Positions 26,201 through 39,060 are shown, counted from the stretch's first letter. The stretch: DNA of 64,000 bases from Gnetum montanum (GCA_015680685.1 MNCI01005779.1:596636-660635); one strand, 5' to 3'. Program-made: numbers and translations. The notes: generated by a model not told the origin, from the sequence alone.

Positions 26201-28906
26201 GTCCTCACTAATGGGGATGAAAGTCAACATCTTAACTAGCACCTCACAATATGTAGCAGAAGTCATGATCAAGTCATATAGATTCAAGGTTGTAATTTTC
26301 TATTTGAGGGATTACCTAACCTATTCCATCACACAGAGGAAATTTTTATTGTTTGCTATGGGCTTGTTTCCCCAATTATGATTTACTTATTTCATGTACC
26401 TCAAAATGCAAACTTCAACTATAGGTTGTTGGGGTCTCTCCTCCTTCTTGTAGTTTTTGCTTTTAATGTTGTTCTATGGTTCGCTGGTTGAAGTAGGTTG
26501 GGTAGAGGAGGTCATTAGTATAGATGATATAGGAGTGGGTTTTTGTGGGCTCACTTATTTTCATTCAACAACCTACTTCTCACTCTTTTTACTAGGCTTT
26601 TGCTTATGCTTCTTCCTTTATTTAGCTGAAGCCTTTTGGCTATCATTTGTTGGTTGTAAGGAAGAAGCAATAGCATTAGGCACCATAGTAGGTTGTTGTA
26701 TGGTCATGTCAATTGTTTGGGCTATAGTTGGTTAGGTTTTGTTGGGTTTTGGTATCCTAATGACAAAAGGATCCCTTATATATGTTCATGATGGTACTCT
26801 CACAAAATAATAGGGTCTTGAGTTGGTGGAAGTGGAAGAGGCCCTTTTATAACAAGGGGGTACCTTGATCATGAATAGTTCCCTCATTGGTCTTCAATTA
26901 TCATCAATGTTAAAAACTAATATAATAGAGGGGTTGTTAATAGCATTCAATGGGTCTTTATACACTTGCATTGATTGATTTTATGGTCAAACTAGGTTGG
27001 AAGCATCCAAGGCCAACTCTCCCTTATCTATCATTTTTTATAAGTCATTATTCAACATTGGGAAGAAGTCTGTGTCATGACAAGACAATTGGTGATAGTG
27101 GAAAATTTAGTCTAGTTTAAAGTACCTAGGAAATTAAGGGTCATACTTTGTTGCTCAAGTGGGATCTTTGGCTATTTTGACTAGCCACTCATGCTTCTTT
27201 TGAGCGATTTTGGTTATTTATTTATATTGCATGTGTACACTCTTCAATATTTGATTTGAAAATGTGGATGGCTTCAAAGGTATGACAATGTACTTGCTAT
27301 AGTCCTTCCGCTCAATGTTTGGCCTAGTGTTAATTGATGCAATGACCCTAGAGGTCGATGGTTGGTTATCTTAGTTATTAGTAGGGGCTTTAGGTGGGTT
27401 GGCCCTTGGCCCTTTGTTAGCTATGATGGCTTCCTTGGCCACCATTGCTACAACTACATTGTTTGGCTTTCCTTTCTCTTTAGCCCTCTCCGTATGTTGG
27501 TTTTTCTATGTCACATAGGTAGGATCATGGTTAGCTTCTGTAGCATCCTCTATGTTTTTTATTTGGGAGAATGCTTAACTAAGTGGTCATAGATTAAGGC
27601 AATATAGTTTGGTCTTGATAAATTCATTAATCACCCCTTGAATATAGCCAAAAGGTGTGTTTCAGCTATAGGCTCAAGTATTTTTTTGAGCAAAGTGTTC
27701 GATCATTGGATGAACTTCTACACAAATTCTAGGGGTCCCTACTTAACCTTCATCAGTTGGTCAAGTGTGGTGTTAGGCTTTAAGTTATAGTTGAAGTAAT
27801 TAACAAACTATGCTATCAAGTCCTCAAGAAAGAATAGGGATCCTCTTGGTAGAGTGTTGTACAATTCAAGCATCTTCCCCATCAAAGACATAGGGGAAAT
27901 CCTTATGATAGTATGTGGCCAATGTTACAACAAAAAGCACTTGTAGTGGAAGGTGATAAGGTGAGTGTTGGGATCACCTTCTTCATTGTACTTATTAAAT
28001 TGAAAAATGATAACATTAAGACAAATCTTCAAGGATGGGACCACAATATTGGTGGGATCTAGTAGAAATCCATGAATTTAATGCTTTGAGATGTAGAGGC
28101 TTTATGCCTCTTTAGCACCTCTATCAAGTCTTGGATCATTTGAAAGGCCTCATTAAGGCCTTCTAGTATCCTTGTCGGCTATGGGGTTTGCATGAATGGT
28201 TGTTGCATTTGTTGGAAGGTTTGTGGCCTCACTATTGGTTGTTGCAAAGAAGGTAAAGGTTTTGTTATAGCTACAGCTAGTGGAACAAACAAGGAGAAAT
28301 ATTTTTATGTTGATATTTAGGGCACAATGAGGAAAAAGGAGATATGTGATTCCTAAGTTTCTTAGGGTTCCATGGTGGGCCCCACATGAGTGATTAGTGG
28401 ATTTGTGGTGGTGATAACCACCACTAATGGCTACATAGATCAAGGCTATTTGGAAAAAGGTACCAATAGGTTATAAATTTTTGGTTGTGGCATCAAATGG
28501 ATCTAATGCATAGCTATGACCAATGTGGAACCAACCATAGTATGGTAGGAAGGAGTGGAGGATGGTGATACCTAATCCATGAAGAAAAAAAAGGCATTAG
28601 AGGATGGTGTTGTGGCTTGGGGAGATGCTTGTTAGAACAACCCTCCTAGGATGTTTTCAGGCTCAAATTCTAGCCTAAACTCATCCTCCTCTTCCTTTGG
28701 TCATAAGGGGAAGGAATATACTCCTTTCCATTATGATGAAAGAGCTCAAATTCCATCTTGTCTTCTAGTTTCACTTGTGGGATCAACATGCTAACCTATA
28801 TCTTAGCATAAATAAAGTTATAATGCTCTTCATTTATTACCAAGAACCTAGGGCTTTACCCCCTAAGTCTTAGGGACTACCTACATTCAATATCATAGAC
28901 CTTCAT
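26200..28906 (-). pseudogene. Element A gag
   Basis: Gag forms the virus-like particle. The start codon is placed at 28904-28906, because from there the minus strand reads MKVYDIE, then RFLVINEEHYNFIYAKI, KMEFELFHHNGKEYIPFPL and EDEFRLEFEPENILGG with few stops. The 96-residue frame 28153-28443 is the proline/threonine-rich middle. RC of 27600-28000 gives the capsid core (retrotrans_gag type): NLISTMKKVIPTLTLS in one frame, HWPHTIIRISPMSLMGK, LYNTLPRGSLFFLEDLI, then FNYSLKPNTTLDQLMKVKQG with mutations. No clear CCHC knuckle was found at 26200-27100. Element B gag (43330-44790) aligns closely in this core. Confidence 0.7.
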
Positions 28907-29660
28907 GGCTTGTTGGTGAGACCCTTTTTTAGTGATAGAAAGGTAATTTGATCAACTACTGGAAAGAAATGGTTCTAACATCAAAAAGGACTTAATATAG
29001 ACTACAAAAGGTTAAAACAAGAGTAAATTCCAGCAAATGGAATTCAAAAATGATTGAAAACAAAGTAATTACTATTAATAGCAAGGGAGGGATGGCAAGG
29101 AGGATTATACCTCTTTACCAAAAATGAAAAGGTGAAAAGGTTGTAACAAACTTCACCCATGCTAGCTTCCTAACTACCTCTATGCTGGGTGTGGCAAGGT
29201 GAAAGAAAGGGGCTGAGATGGAGGGATCTCACACCTTCTTATTGCAACATTGATGAAGGGGATGCTAGAAACCAAAGTGAAAAGTTGGCATTTTCCACTA
29301 GAAATTTGTTTTGGCAGGTAGCCAATTTTGGGGTTTAGCCAACTTCTAGAATTTTGATGACTTCTAGAAGGGTTGAATCACCAACATTGGAAAACTGAAA
29401 AATTTTGGCAGCCAAAGGAGGAAGATGATATCAATGTTAGCCTTGGGCTTTAAAATTCATAGAAAGTGTTGTAAAAAATTAAAACACCCAAACACCTACA
29501 ACTTCCATGTTTAGGCTTCTATTGTAGGGGTACAAGTGGCAACATTGATTTTTTAGGGGATTTCCAAGGTTTTTGCTACAAAAATTAAAAACCTTTCAAA
29601 TGGAAAACTACATTGGAAATGAGGAAGACAAATTTTTTATAGAGAAATCAGGTGGAGGCC
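28907..29660 (-). other. Element A leader between primer site and gag
   Basis: This is the non-coding transcribed leader expected between the primer-binding site and the gag start. It corresponds to 44800-45420 of B. No tandem repeats were noticed. Confidence 0.5.
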
Positions 29661-29675
29661 CTTCTTTTAGTACCA
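29661..29675 (-). promoter_or_regulatory. Element A primer-binding site
   Basis: In element orientation the sequence directly after the LTR is TGGTACTAAAAG. This resembles the initiator tRNA-Met site TGGTATCAGAGC used by many plant elements, with several changes. Its position at the LTR edge is supported by the equivalent site in element B (45421-45434). Confidence 0.55.
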
Positions 29676-31066
29676 AAAAACTATTGCAATCAAAAAATTC
29701 AATTACTTAAAAATTGAAAGATCTGGAGCAGCAACCTCAATCCTGAATCCCCAGGGCCTCTGAAAAATGGAATTTAAGATGCCCTAGATGATCTGGTAGA
29801 TCACATAGGAACTTATGAAACATAATATGAATGATGTAAATAACAAAAATAAAGAACTAGAAATAAGAAAAAAATAGATTACATACAAACTAAAATTTTG
29901 AAAATTTATTTAAATAAATAAAGAATAAGTTCAATGATGTGTACAAGAGTTTCTTGTAAGAGAGCAAAAGGGGATTCACTAGGGTAGGAATTTAACGCCC
30001 ATTGAAGCCAATGTGATCAACTCGATGATCCAGATGCTCACCCACTCCTGATATTATTGAGCCTCCTCTATTGCTATCTTAGATTTACAACTTAGGTTAC
30101 TATTGGAGTGGTAAGAGTGGGGGATTTGGCTACACAAATGCTCCACATTGGGAGTTAGGGATCTTAGAAGTGCAGTGTAGAAACCAAAAACTCACAAATC
30201 TCAATTACAGTAAGAAAGGGGATTACAAGGTTATAGGGGTTCCATGTTAGAAGACTCCAAGAAGCTATGTTTTTCAAGTGTTGCAAGAGCTTCTAAAAGT
30301 TAGGATGGCTATATGCTCAAAAATGTCAAATTGTGGAACCTTGAAATCGTCTTTGGGATTTGGTTTCATAGGTTTTTGGCTATGAAATTGGCTACAAATT
30401 ACTACAAATTTTTTGCATGTATAGGTAATATGGATGTCCAATTTTCTTCTTTTGGGTGGCTTACTATGTATAGTAAGTGCTAAACCCTAATGACCATTTC
30501 ATTTACTATAAATAGTAATGGAGGCACACCTTCTATGATAGAGGTAGATCCTCTATGCTAGGATTCATGGTCAACATTGAAGTCATTGGAGTGTTAAAAT
30601 CTTGATCATGTTGCTTTTATGCTTCGGGATGAAGCCTCCACATGAGGGTGAAACTTCCATGCTAAGAGGTAAAGTTTCTACATTGTACATGCAGGCTCCA
30701 CATTGGGGGATGAAGTTTCCACACTAAAGGAAAAGGTTATACCCCTCCATGCTAGGGGCAGGTAAGGTTTACCCTCATTGTAGGTGTTTTCAACATAGAA
30801 AAGTAGATACCTATAATAAAACCCATCACATTGCCATTTTTGGCATCCCAAAAGTTATTTTTGACTTTCATAAGCCCAGATATAGACATTAGGTAACTTT
30901 TCCTAGCTAAGGAATGGGGCTTTGACCACTTGTGAGGCATTTTTAGCCTCAAATGTATGAAATATGTGAGATTGCCCACCATCTTCACACTCACAATGAA
31001 GTTTCACCTCAAGATTCATGGGGTGGGGTTACAAAGGTTACAACATGAAAACTTGGTGATGTTACA
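29676..31066 (-). repeat. Element A 5' LTR
   Basis: It starts TGTAACATCACC in element orientation (right end 31061-31066). It shares with the B LTRs both terminal segments and patches in between, for example 'ccccagggcctctgaaaaat' versus 'cccaagggcctttgaaaat', the 'ggcatttttagcc' area and 'aaggttacaacatgaaaac'. The middle is strongly diverged and contains 'gaagtttccac/gaggctcc' repeats (30620-30760). It is about 1.39 kb. Its 3' partner is missing. Confidence 0.7.
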
Positions 31067-33293
31067 AAGGCGTCTTCTCCCAGAAAGATACATCTTCTTA
31101 TTTTTTCCTTAAGCACATGCAAGACATCTTTTCAAACTAGATTCTTCTTTCAATTTTTAGCCATGGACGAGACATCTTTCTTTTCAAAGAAATGTCTTTT
31201 CTTTCATTAAAAAGCCTTGTTGAGCAATGCTATATCAAATGAAATCCTAATTTTTCCTTCATTCAAGCATGAGATGAGTCAAGGGAGAAGATTAGAGATC
31301 CAAGAAGATGACCAAGGTTTCATCCTCTACTACAATCAATGGTTTCTATCTTTTCATGAAGCATAAGGAGGTTGGAATGTCTAGGCCACCACCTAAGAAG
31401 AAGTCTAGGGTTGGTTCTTCTAACAAACTTAGCTCCTACACTCCCCAGCTCATATCTATAACTACCCAACATCAATTTGAGGTAACTTAATCCATAAAAA
31501 TTATCTTAGAGCATGCATTGTCCTTTCTTATGCATTGGTAGTAGACACTGATGAGTTATTTCCAAGTTTTAATTTTTTTTTCTTTCATTTCTATGGATTT
31601 CTTCACTTCTAAAATTCTCATCAGAGAATTATTTTGCAATATTGTGATTATTGATGTTGCTATTGGAGCTTTCATTACTATGATAGGAGGATTAATGATT
31701 GATGTGCCTTCTCAAGTAGTAAATGCTCTACTTGAAATTTCTAGTACTAATTGTTTTTTTGTTATCATCTCTTCTATGAATGATATCTTTTCAAATGAAA
31801 TAATTCTTCTTACACATGATGAGTTTTGTGTTACCCTATTTGGAGAGTCAATGTCTTTTGATAGAGGCAAGGTTTAATAGAACAAGATGTCTATAGCTGC
31901 TTCCACCTTTTCGCTCACTATTTTGTATAACATTATTGTAAAAGGAGGAAGCTTTAGTTATCTATTGTCATTCCAACCTTTTGTTCTCTACTACCTACTC
32001 ATAGGATAACCACTTAGCTTGGGACTTACTCTTTATTGTGACATGTTAAGCATGTTCATCAAAGAGAGGATTTTTTGCATCCTCACCTCATCAATCTACT
32101 AAATCACCAAATGGATGTGTCCATTCTAGATGTGCCTTTTCTCAAAGTCAAGAGGAGCCTTGGAGAGTATGCAAAGAAGAGGATCTTCTCACGTGTAGAT
32201 GAGGCAAGACCTAGCATTAGGAAACCTCTATCACAGAGAATAAGAGTAGCATCATCTTCTAAGGCTCTCCACAATTTAGGAGCTCCAAATCTATTGACAG
32301 CCAAATGATATCTTCTTTAAATAAGATTCTTAGGCCTTTTTCTCATACCTTTGTGATGATCAATAGGAACCTCTCTTACTTGCATAAGAGAATGGATGTT
32401 TTTGGAGTACCTCTTCCATTGGATGGGTAGAATTTCAAGGAGATCACCACTCCTCTTATTTCTAATAGTGAGGAGGACATTCCTACCATGATGAGACACT
32501 CTACATTAGCTAGGACTTCCTAGGCTTATGACTTTGAAAATAAGTTTGACTCTAAGCCTGATGCACCACCAACACATGTCTAGGGGGAGCATCTTGCTCC
32601 TATGTATCCTGGTACTAGCCTTTATCAAGATGATGCTCCTCATTATTTTGAGCAATAGGCCATGGAGAGCATCTTTGAAACCTCATCCCAATGATACTAG
32701 CTAATTAGATAACTTATCATAGGAAGGATGCTTCCTCATTTTCATATTAGGCTCCATCACAACTAGATCCACCAGCCTCCTCCTATTTTCAAGTGAAGCT
32801 TCAATAAAGAAGAGCTCCAATTTAGCCATAATCAAATGATGAGGTTTAGTGTGTCTTCAACACTAGCATTAATGACAATGAGGAGGAGACCTATCGATCT
32901 TCTCGTATTATAGCTACTTCAGAGAAGGATTCAAACAATGCTACAAAAGTTAGTGACTAGGATCCTTAGATGCTCCCTCTTCTTTTTTATAATGTCTAAA
33001 AAAGGAGAGATAGTTTTGTTGCTTGGATGTTGGTATGATGGTCTTATGAGAGTTTTGTGGCTATATGTATTGTTAAAAATTTATGGACATGGATATTTAT
33101 GTTTCCTATATCATTTCTTATTGCTTTTTATGGATGTTCTTATGTGCCTTGAGCTTTAGAACCCTTATAATAGTTCTAGGCTACCATTTGAATCTATACA
33201 TCTTATTATTTAATGGTTATTGTTATTGTTCATTGTTTTATCAACTCACCCCTTTTCTTATGTTTTGGAAATCAAAAAAAATGGGAAGATCAT
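31067..33293 (+). mobile_element. Element C internal region with gag-like reading frames, no pol
   Basis: Protein-like plus-strand stretches occur at 31308-31490 (basic, SRPPPKKKSRVG), 31551-31877, 32075-32308 (KKRIFSRVDEARPSIRKPL), and in other frames to about 32960 (for example FSHTFVMINRNLSYLHKRMD near 32338). The 108-residue frame 31551-31877 contains LIRELFCNI, then IGGLMIDVPSQVVNALLEIS. This is laid out like the conserved core of the gag-like 'putative plant transposon protein' domain (REFYANL...VRG..I..SP..IN..LGI). No protease, RT or integrase is seen between here and the right LTR, so C looks non-autonomous or internally deleted. 31075-31205 repeats the agacatct motifs. Confidence 0.5.
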
Positions 33294-34405
33294 TGACCTT
33301 TTGGTATGTCCAAACCTTGAGTAAAATGGAGAACATATAATGTTGTGGAATATGATGCTTTTTTAGGGCATGAAGGAGAGCTCAAAGAATGACATCTACA
33401 AGAAATCTCAAAGTGGAGACTATAAGTACTTAAGGGAGAATTGAAAGGTATGAGGATGTCTAAGTAAAGACTACAAGCTAAATGAAGATGCTATAGTGAT
33501 GGAGAGAAAGCTTTGGAATCAAAGTTCAAATGCAAAAAAGGCATCTTCCAAAAATAGAAAATGTCTCCTATTAGGAGAAGATGTCTCCCAAATATAGAAG
33601 AAATCTTGGCTAAAGTGGAGGTTATCTAGAAATGATGTCTCCTAATAATAGGAGACGTCTCCTTTCAAGAGAAGACATCTCCATCTCAAAAGAGAAATAT
33701 CCTTAATATTAAATTCATTTTTAGAGATACATTTCAATCTCGAAGAAGACATCTACACTAGTTTTTAGATAGTCATTGCATGAATTCCAATGTGATTTTG
33801 GAAACTTCAATGTTGTAAGAATATTTCATTCTCTTGAGAAAAGTATAATAATTGTGCATTAACTATCACTATCAAGTAATCATTGTATATTGTACTTGTG
33901 TACTTCATTTGTAAAATCATTTATTTGATAATTGTGAATTATGCTTCAAAGTATAAGGATCTATAAAGTTAGTTGCATTCTTTCCCTATGGTTTTATTTC
34001 TCTCTTGTTGCCTCACTAGGTTTCATGTGCTTCCTGCAAGAAGGCATTGTTATTGAGCTTGTCAAGATCCTACGAGATTGAGCACTTGTGCAATATCAAA
34101 ATACTCTAGAGTGAAGCTTAATTTGTAAAGGTTGTGGGATCCTTTAAACTATCTTCTAAGCTTTTTGGGACCCTGTGAGGTTGAGTGGTTTTGCAATGAC
34201 AAAATTCTTTGAAGAAGAGCTTAGAGCTTGTACATGATGTGCTACCTTTCAAACCATATTCTAGAGAAATAAATTCTAGAGGTGTGTAAGTGAACTACCC
34301 TTTGAGTGTGGACTAACCAAGTTGGGAAACCACGTTAAATTTGGTTGTGATTTTTGTGGTTATAAATTTTGATTTTGGAAACTTATTCATCACCCCTTCT
34401 AAGTT
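33294..34405 (+). repeat. Element C right LTR
   Basis: It starts TGACCTTTTGG at 33294, matching the left copy at 12086. After the region lost from the left copy (34010-34400) it ends in 'ttcatcaccccttctaag', a form common at plant LTR ends. Element B sequence resumes at about 34406. The exact end and target duplication are unresolved. The agatgtct cluster is at 33535-33755. Confidence 0.65.
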
Positions 34406-35765
34406 CTATGATCCTCACACCTCATAGCCCTCTGGTACATTGCTAACAATGTTGACATTCTCATCCAAGAATTTGGGATCTATGGTTGCATGGTTTTCTA
34501 CTAGTAAAATAGTAAGTTGTGTGGCTATAGCTTGACCTTTCCTTAATGCTTGGAAAATGTAGTGAAGGTCAAACTCCATTGTTATGACATTTCATCAAGC
34601 TATATGACTACTTTCATAGATATTCATTGTTATGGCTCTATGTACATTATCTTTACAAATGACATTGACCTAGCTCCTAAAGAAGTAATGCCTCCACTTC
34701 TTCAATAAGAAGACTAGGGCTAGACAATACTTCTCCACTTCATTGTATTATGTTTCATGAGTAGCTAATGAATGTATTGAGTAGTATATGGTTAACTTTG
34801 GTTCATCATCTCATTTTTGACACATACTTTTTGGGATTAAGCCTAAGCTCATATTTGAGACATCATTTTAACACAAGGTCAAGGTCATGCATATGATCAT
34901 TGGTCACTTTGGACTTAATGGCTATATCATCTACATAATCATTGAGTAAACCTAGCATATAATCACTAATGATATACATCATAGCTCTTTGGTATGTTTC
35001 TTCTACTTTCTTTAAGCCAAAGCACATCATAGTGTAAGAAAGGGTATCCCAAGGAGTCATGAAGGCCATACTTAGTTTATATTCTAGATTTATTCTAATC
35101 TAGTTGTATCCTAAAAATCCATCCATAAAGGATAATAAGGCATGCCTAGTCATAGTATTGAGAGTTGATCACTATGAGGCAAAGGAAAATCACCTTTGAT
35201 AGTTGCCTTATTTAGGTATCAGAATTTGAATCAAATTCATATTCCCTTATTTTTTAGAGACTACCACTATGTTGGACACCCATTTCATGTAATCAACATC
35301 TTTAATGAAACCAACTTGGTATAGTTTTGTGATTTCATCATGAACTATGAGGGCCAAATCAAGTCTAATCTTATGAATCTTTTGCTTAACTAGTTTAATT
35401 CTAGGATCAAGTATGATGTTATATTGAACTAAATGTGGGTCTAGACCTAGCATATCTTCATATGACTAGGAAAATATCTTAATGTTATCTTGTCGGATCA
35501 TGGCGTTATCTTAATCCTGTTGAGGTTCTAGTGAGGAACTTATTTTTAGTGTTTCCTCATTACCACTATGTATCATGACTAGAATCTTAACTAGAGAGTC
35601 TTCAGTAATGTGACTAGCTTCAAGGTCAAGGATTTTAACTAGGGTTTTAGGCCATTCTAGATATTTCTCTATAGAAGCTATGTAATCAGTAAGACTCTCA
35701 AGCTCAAGATCTCAGTCATTAGGATAATACAACCTTCAACATCACCATGGGATCCACCTAGGCTC
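34406..35765 (-). pseudogene. Element B reverse transcriptase (decayed)
   Basis: Frame 35247-35453 holds MLGLDPHLVQYNI, KLVKQKIHKIRLDLA, then GFIKDVDYMKWVSNIVVVSKK, the start of a Tat-type RT. Frame 34863-35069 holds FMTPWDTLSYTMMCFGLKK, TYQRAMMYI and NDYVDDIAIKSK, including the catalytic YVDD. The part at 34450-34760 matches the first RNase H of element A. Sequence stops matching at about 34406, the C LTR edge. The missing downstream half is 10327-12085. Frameshifts and stops separate the frames. Confidence 0.85.
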
Positions 35766-36500
35766 AAATGTAAACTGATCTATTCCTAGGTATCCATATT
35801 TTAGTCCTACATGTCAACCATAAGTACATTAATAAAAACATAGGTAAAAATGAGTAAATAATGCCAAATGCTATAAAATATGTCAATAACTATGTAATCA
35901 CTTGCTATCTCAATGACAAAAAATTGGGAAAAAAATTTTAACCAGGGATATAAATGGTAGGTGAAGATTGATAAGGTAGAATAAAGGCCAAGCAAGGCCA
36001 AAACAAGTTAGGGCCAAAACATAAGATCTCACATGATCAGATATGGTTACACTTTTGCTAGTTTTAGGCCTTAGTAGGCCATGTTGCCAATTTAAGATCT
36101 TGGTAGGCCATGACTACATGGTGTCAAATTATGGTCAAAGATGGACAAACCCCATCACTTAATAGCAATCAAAGGCTAAAAAAGAATCAAAAGAGGCCAT
36201 AATAGATAGAAATAAGATAGGTATGGTGAAACTAAAGTAATGTAGAAGTTGCATGAAGTCAACTAATGGTAGTGAAGGTCAACAATGAATGACAAGGTCA
36301 AAACATGTCAAAACACCATAAATAAGGTTAATTCCATTAAAATAGAATATATCTGATAAAACATTAAAATTATTGATAAAATATGGTTATATTTTTCTAG
36401 TTTTAGGCCTTAGTGGACCATTGTATGAGGCTATAAGGTTTCTAGAAATGTTTGGACACATGAGGGGGATCATTCTAGAGATATTTTAAGGAAAAATTGG
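35766..36500 (-). other. Element B spacer next to RT with a repeated ttaggcc motif
   Basis: This is colinear with 15345-16050 in A and non-coding. It carries 'gctagttttaggccttag' at about 36057, a second diverged copy at about 36090, and another at about 36397. Confidence 0.5.
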
Positions 36501-39060
36501 CACTTTTTCTTGTAAATACGCTGGGCTCTACTAGTGACTACCCTAGCCCAATGTAGTCATGCATTTTCCAACATTATCAACACTGATGGAAAGTTTCCCT
36601 AGCTTCGTATGATCACTTTCAGGCTCCTGATGATCTAGACAACTAGTGTAGTGGGTTGGTATAGAATATTGGTATGCTTTTGCACTATTTTCACCTCCTA
36701 TAAGCTTGAAAATCATTTTTTCATTGGTGAATACACTAGGCCGGCATAGTCATTGTAGGCCCCAACATAGTAACATAAAATAAGTGAATTACTAGGGTTC
36801 TAGGATTGGTCTTAGTGCTCTACTAGCTTTCTAGATTAGCATTGGATCATGGAAGGACTAAATTGGCTATTTCAAAGTCAAATTTGGGCAACAAAAGTGG
36901 GTTTTATGTGATTTCCCATTTGACTACACTACGCCAAGGTATTCATGCATGATGCTAGTGTAGTCATGAGAAATCTAGTGTTTTTAGGGATAAAATAGAA
37001 TGAAAGTATAGCTAGAAGAAGTGCAATAGAATTCTAGGCTTCTTGATGTAGTTTTGGGCCATACTTAGTGGTATAGTATTTGTTAATGTTGCCACAAACT
37101 ATGTTTCCACTATAAAAATGTTGGGATAGTGTAGTCATAGGCTTATCCAACATAGTCATGCATGGGATATGGGTTTTGGTGAGTTTCCTTTTCCAATCAA
37201 CCATGCTAATGGAATTCTAAGGTCAGTGGTGCTATGGGGTTTGGTTTTAGTATTAAAATCATCAATTATTGTGTTGTTTTGAGTCTTGGGAAGGAAAAAT
37301 ACCTCTTGACTACATTGATCTAGTGTGGGCATGTAATTCCCAACATAGTTGAGAGGTTTATGATGAAAAATGATGAATTTTGGCTCATTTTCCAAGTTTT
37401 TAAGGCCTTAGAAAGCTCCAGTAGGATTCTAGGTCTTTATAAGTGTCAATTTTGGTTGTTTCTGGATTGTTTTGGGATTTTTCATGTGGAGTACATTGGA
37501 CTTTGCTGATGATGATTTTGTTCTAGTGTATTCATGCAAATTCCAACATAGTTAACAGGCTTGCACTGATAAAGGGTGAGTTTTAACTTGATTGTCCATG
37601 GTTTTATGTCTTGGTAGGTTAAACCATGGTTTGGGAGATTAATTTGAGTTTTTTAAGGCTAGTTTTAGTATTTACCATATGGACTACACTAGGTCCTACT
37701 AATGACTATGCTGCCTCAGTGTAGTCATATAAATTCTACTATAGTTAAGCTTAGAAAATGGAAAATACTAAGTTTTATGATCAAAATAGGCTTTGGTGGC
37801 ATTATAAGGCTTTCAACATTGAAATTTGAGCTATTTATGGTGAATTTTGATCAATTTTGGATGGACAATGCAAGGCACCACCAATGACTACATTGGCCTA
37901 GTGTATTCATGTAATTCCCAACATAGTTGGAGTTGGAAAATGTGAAAAATAGTGAATTTTATCTTGTTTTCCAATTCGACAAGTTTTTGAGGTTCTTGAG
38001 AAGTTAGTTTGATTTGGAAATCACTTCTTTAAAACTTTTTAGGTGGACTATGCTAGACACCACTAGTGACTATGCTAGGCACCACTAGTGACTATGCTAG
38101 GCACCACTAGTGACTACGCTAGCTAATTATATTCATGTAATTCCCAACATAATCAAGCTTGGAAAATAAATTTTGATGGATTTTTCTTTCATGGATGATC
38201 AATTTGAGACCATGAGGAATCTTGGAGAGGTGTGAAGGTTGTGAAATGAAGTTTGATTATTTCTACCATGATCAATCCCAACCATAAGCTCTATGACTAT
38301 GCTAGGCCAATGTAGTCACAGCCTCCTTCCATCATAGTCATGGGTTTTAACCAGTTTTTTACATCATTTGATAAATATGACAAAGTTTTGAGGCTACCAA
38401 GATCTCTAAGAAAGGTTTGGGTAGATGGCATGGATGAATTTGATTGAAGGCTATATGAGTTAGAATTGGTTTATTCCGTTCTCAACTATGTTGGCCAAAA
38501 ATTATCATGCTCTTGCCTAGTGTAGTCATGCCAAAAATATAGTTTATAATAAGATTTGATGCTATTCTGGTGCCCAATGACTACTAATTTCAACACCTAG
38601 TTACTAATTTTAGTTACAAGTTTTATGGATTGGTGTATAATATAGATGGATTAATGGGAAGTAGTGAAATGTAACATATCCCATTTGACTACACTAGGCT
38701 AGCATGGTTAGGCTCTAGGCCAACATAGTCCCATGGCATAACAAGTTTTCACATGAATTTTGATGCCCTCCATAGTTTAGTTTGCCTAGATGTCAATACT
38801 TAATTTCCTAGCTTGATCATGAGGGTTTTCAACATGGAAGTGTGACTGGGGATTAGGTTTAGGGAGTGGATGGGGTATGGCATCCATCCTAAGTCTCCAA
38901 TGCATTTAAACCCCAACGTAGTCAAGCTTGGAACCCCAAAATCCTAGCATGGCCAAGGAATTCACTTATTTGCCCAATGCCTAGTAGGGTCCATATGGAA
39001 TTAGCAAGTTTGACTAGAATAGCTTTTATCTATCCTAGTGTAGTCTAACTTGCTAATTTC
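36500..39060. repeat. tandem array, period about 190 bp, about 13-14 units (element B)
   Basis: A core of the type 'gactacactaggcc...agtgtagtcatg...cccaacatagt' recurs near 36520, 36730, 36920, 37120, 37310, 37500, 37685, 37870, 38050, 38290, 38490, 38690 and 38890. The position within the element is the same as in A (between RT spacer and opposite-strand gene), but the core differs from A's 'catgctag...agcatggatgag'. Open frames in it are chance frames. Confidence 0.65.
38047..38125 (+). repeat. 22-bp micro-tandem nested in one array unit
   Basis: The string 'ctatgctaggcaccactag' plus 'tga' is repeated about three times head to tail within a single unit of the 190-bp array. This shows a recent local expansion. 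Confidence 0.8.

Larger units (their letters stand above)
12751..31066 (-). mobile_element. Element A: Tat/Ogre-like Ty3-gypsy retrotransposon, truncated at integrase
   Basis: Minus-strand order: 5' LTR (29676-31066), primer site, leader, gag (from 28906), protease (25450-26200), an extra block (about 16000-25150), RT and RNase H (13290-15340), and integrase zinc finger (12760-12940). It then stops abruptly at the truncated C LTR. Integrase core, 3' untranslated region and 3' LTR are missing. The retained part is 18.3 kb, so the intact element would have exceeded 20 kb. It is a distant relative of B: the coding and extra-block layouts match, but the LTR aligns only in patches. Confidence 0.72.

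Noticed and set aside
26178-27592. Plus-strand frames of 67-92 codons across the gag/protease region
   Set aside because: They are shadows of the minus-strand gag and protease reading and have no independent conservation with B.
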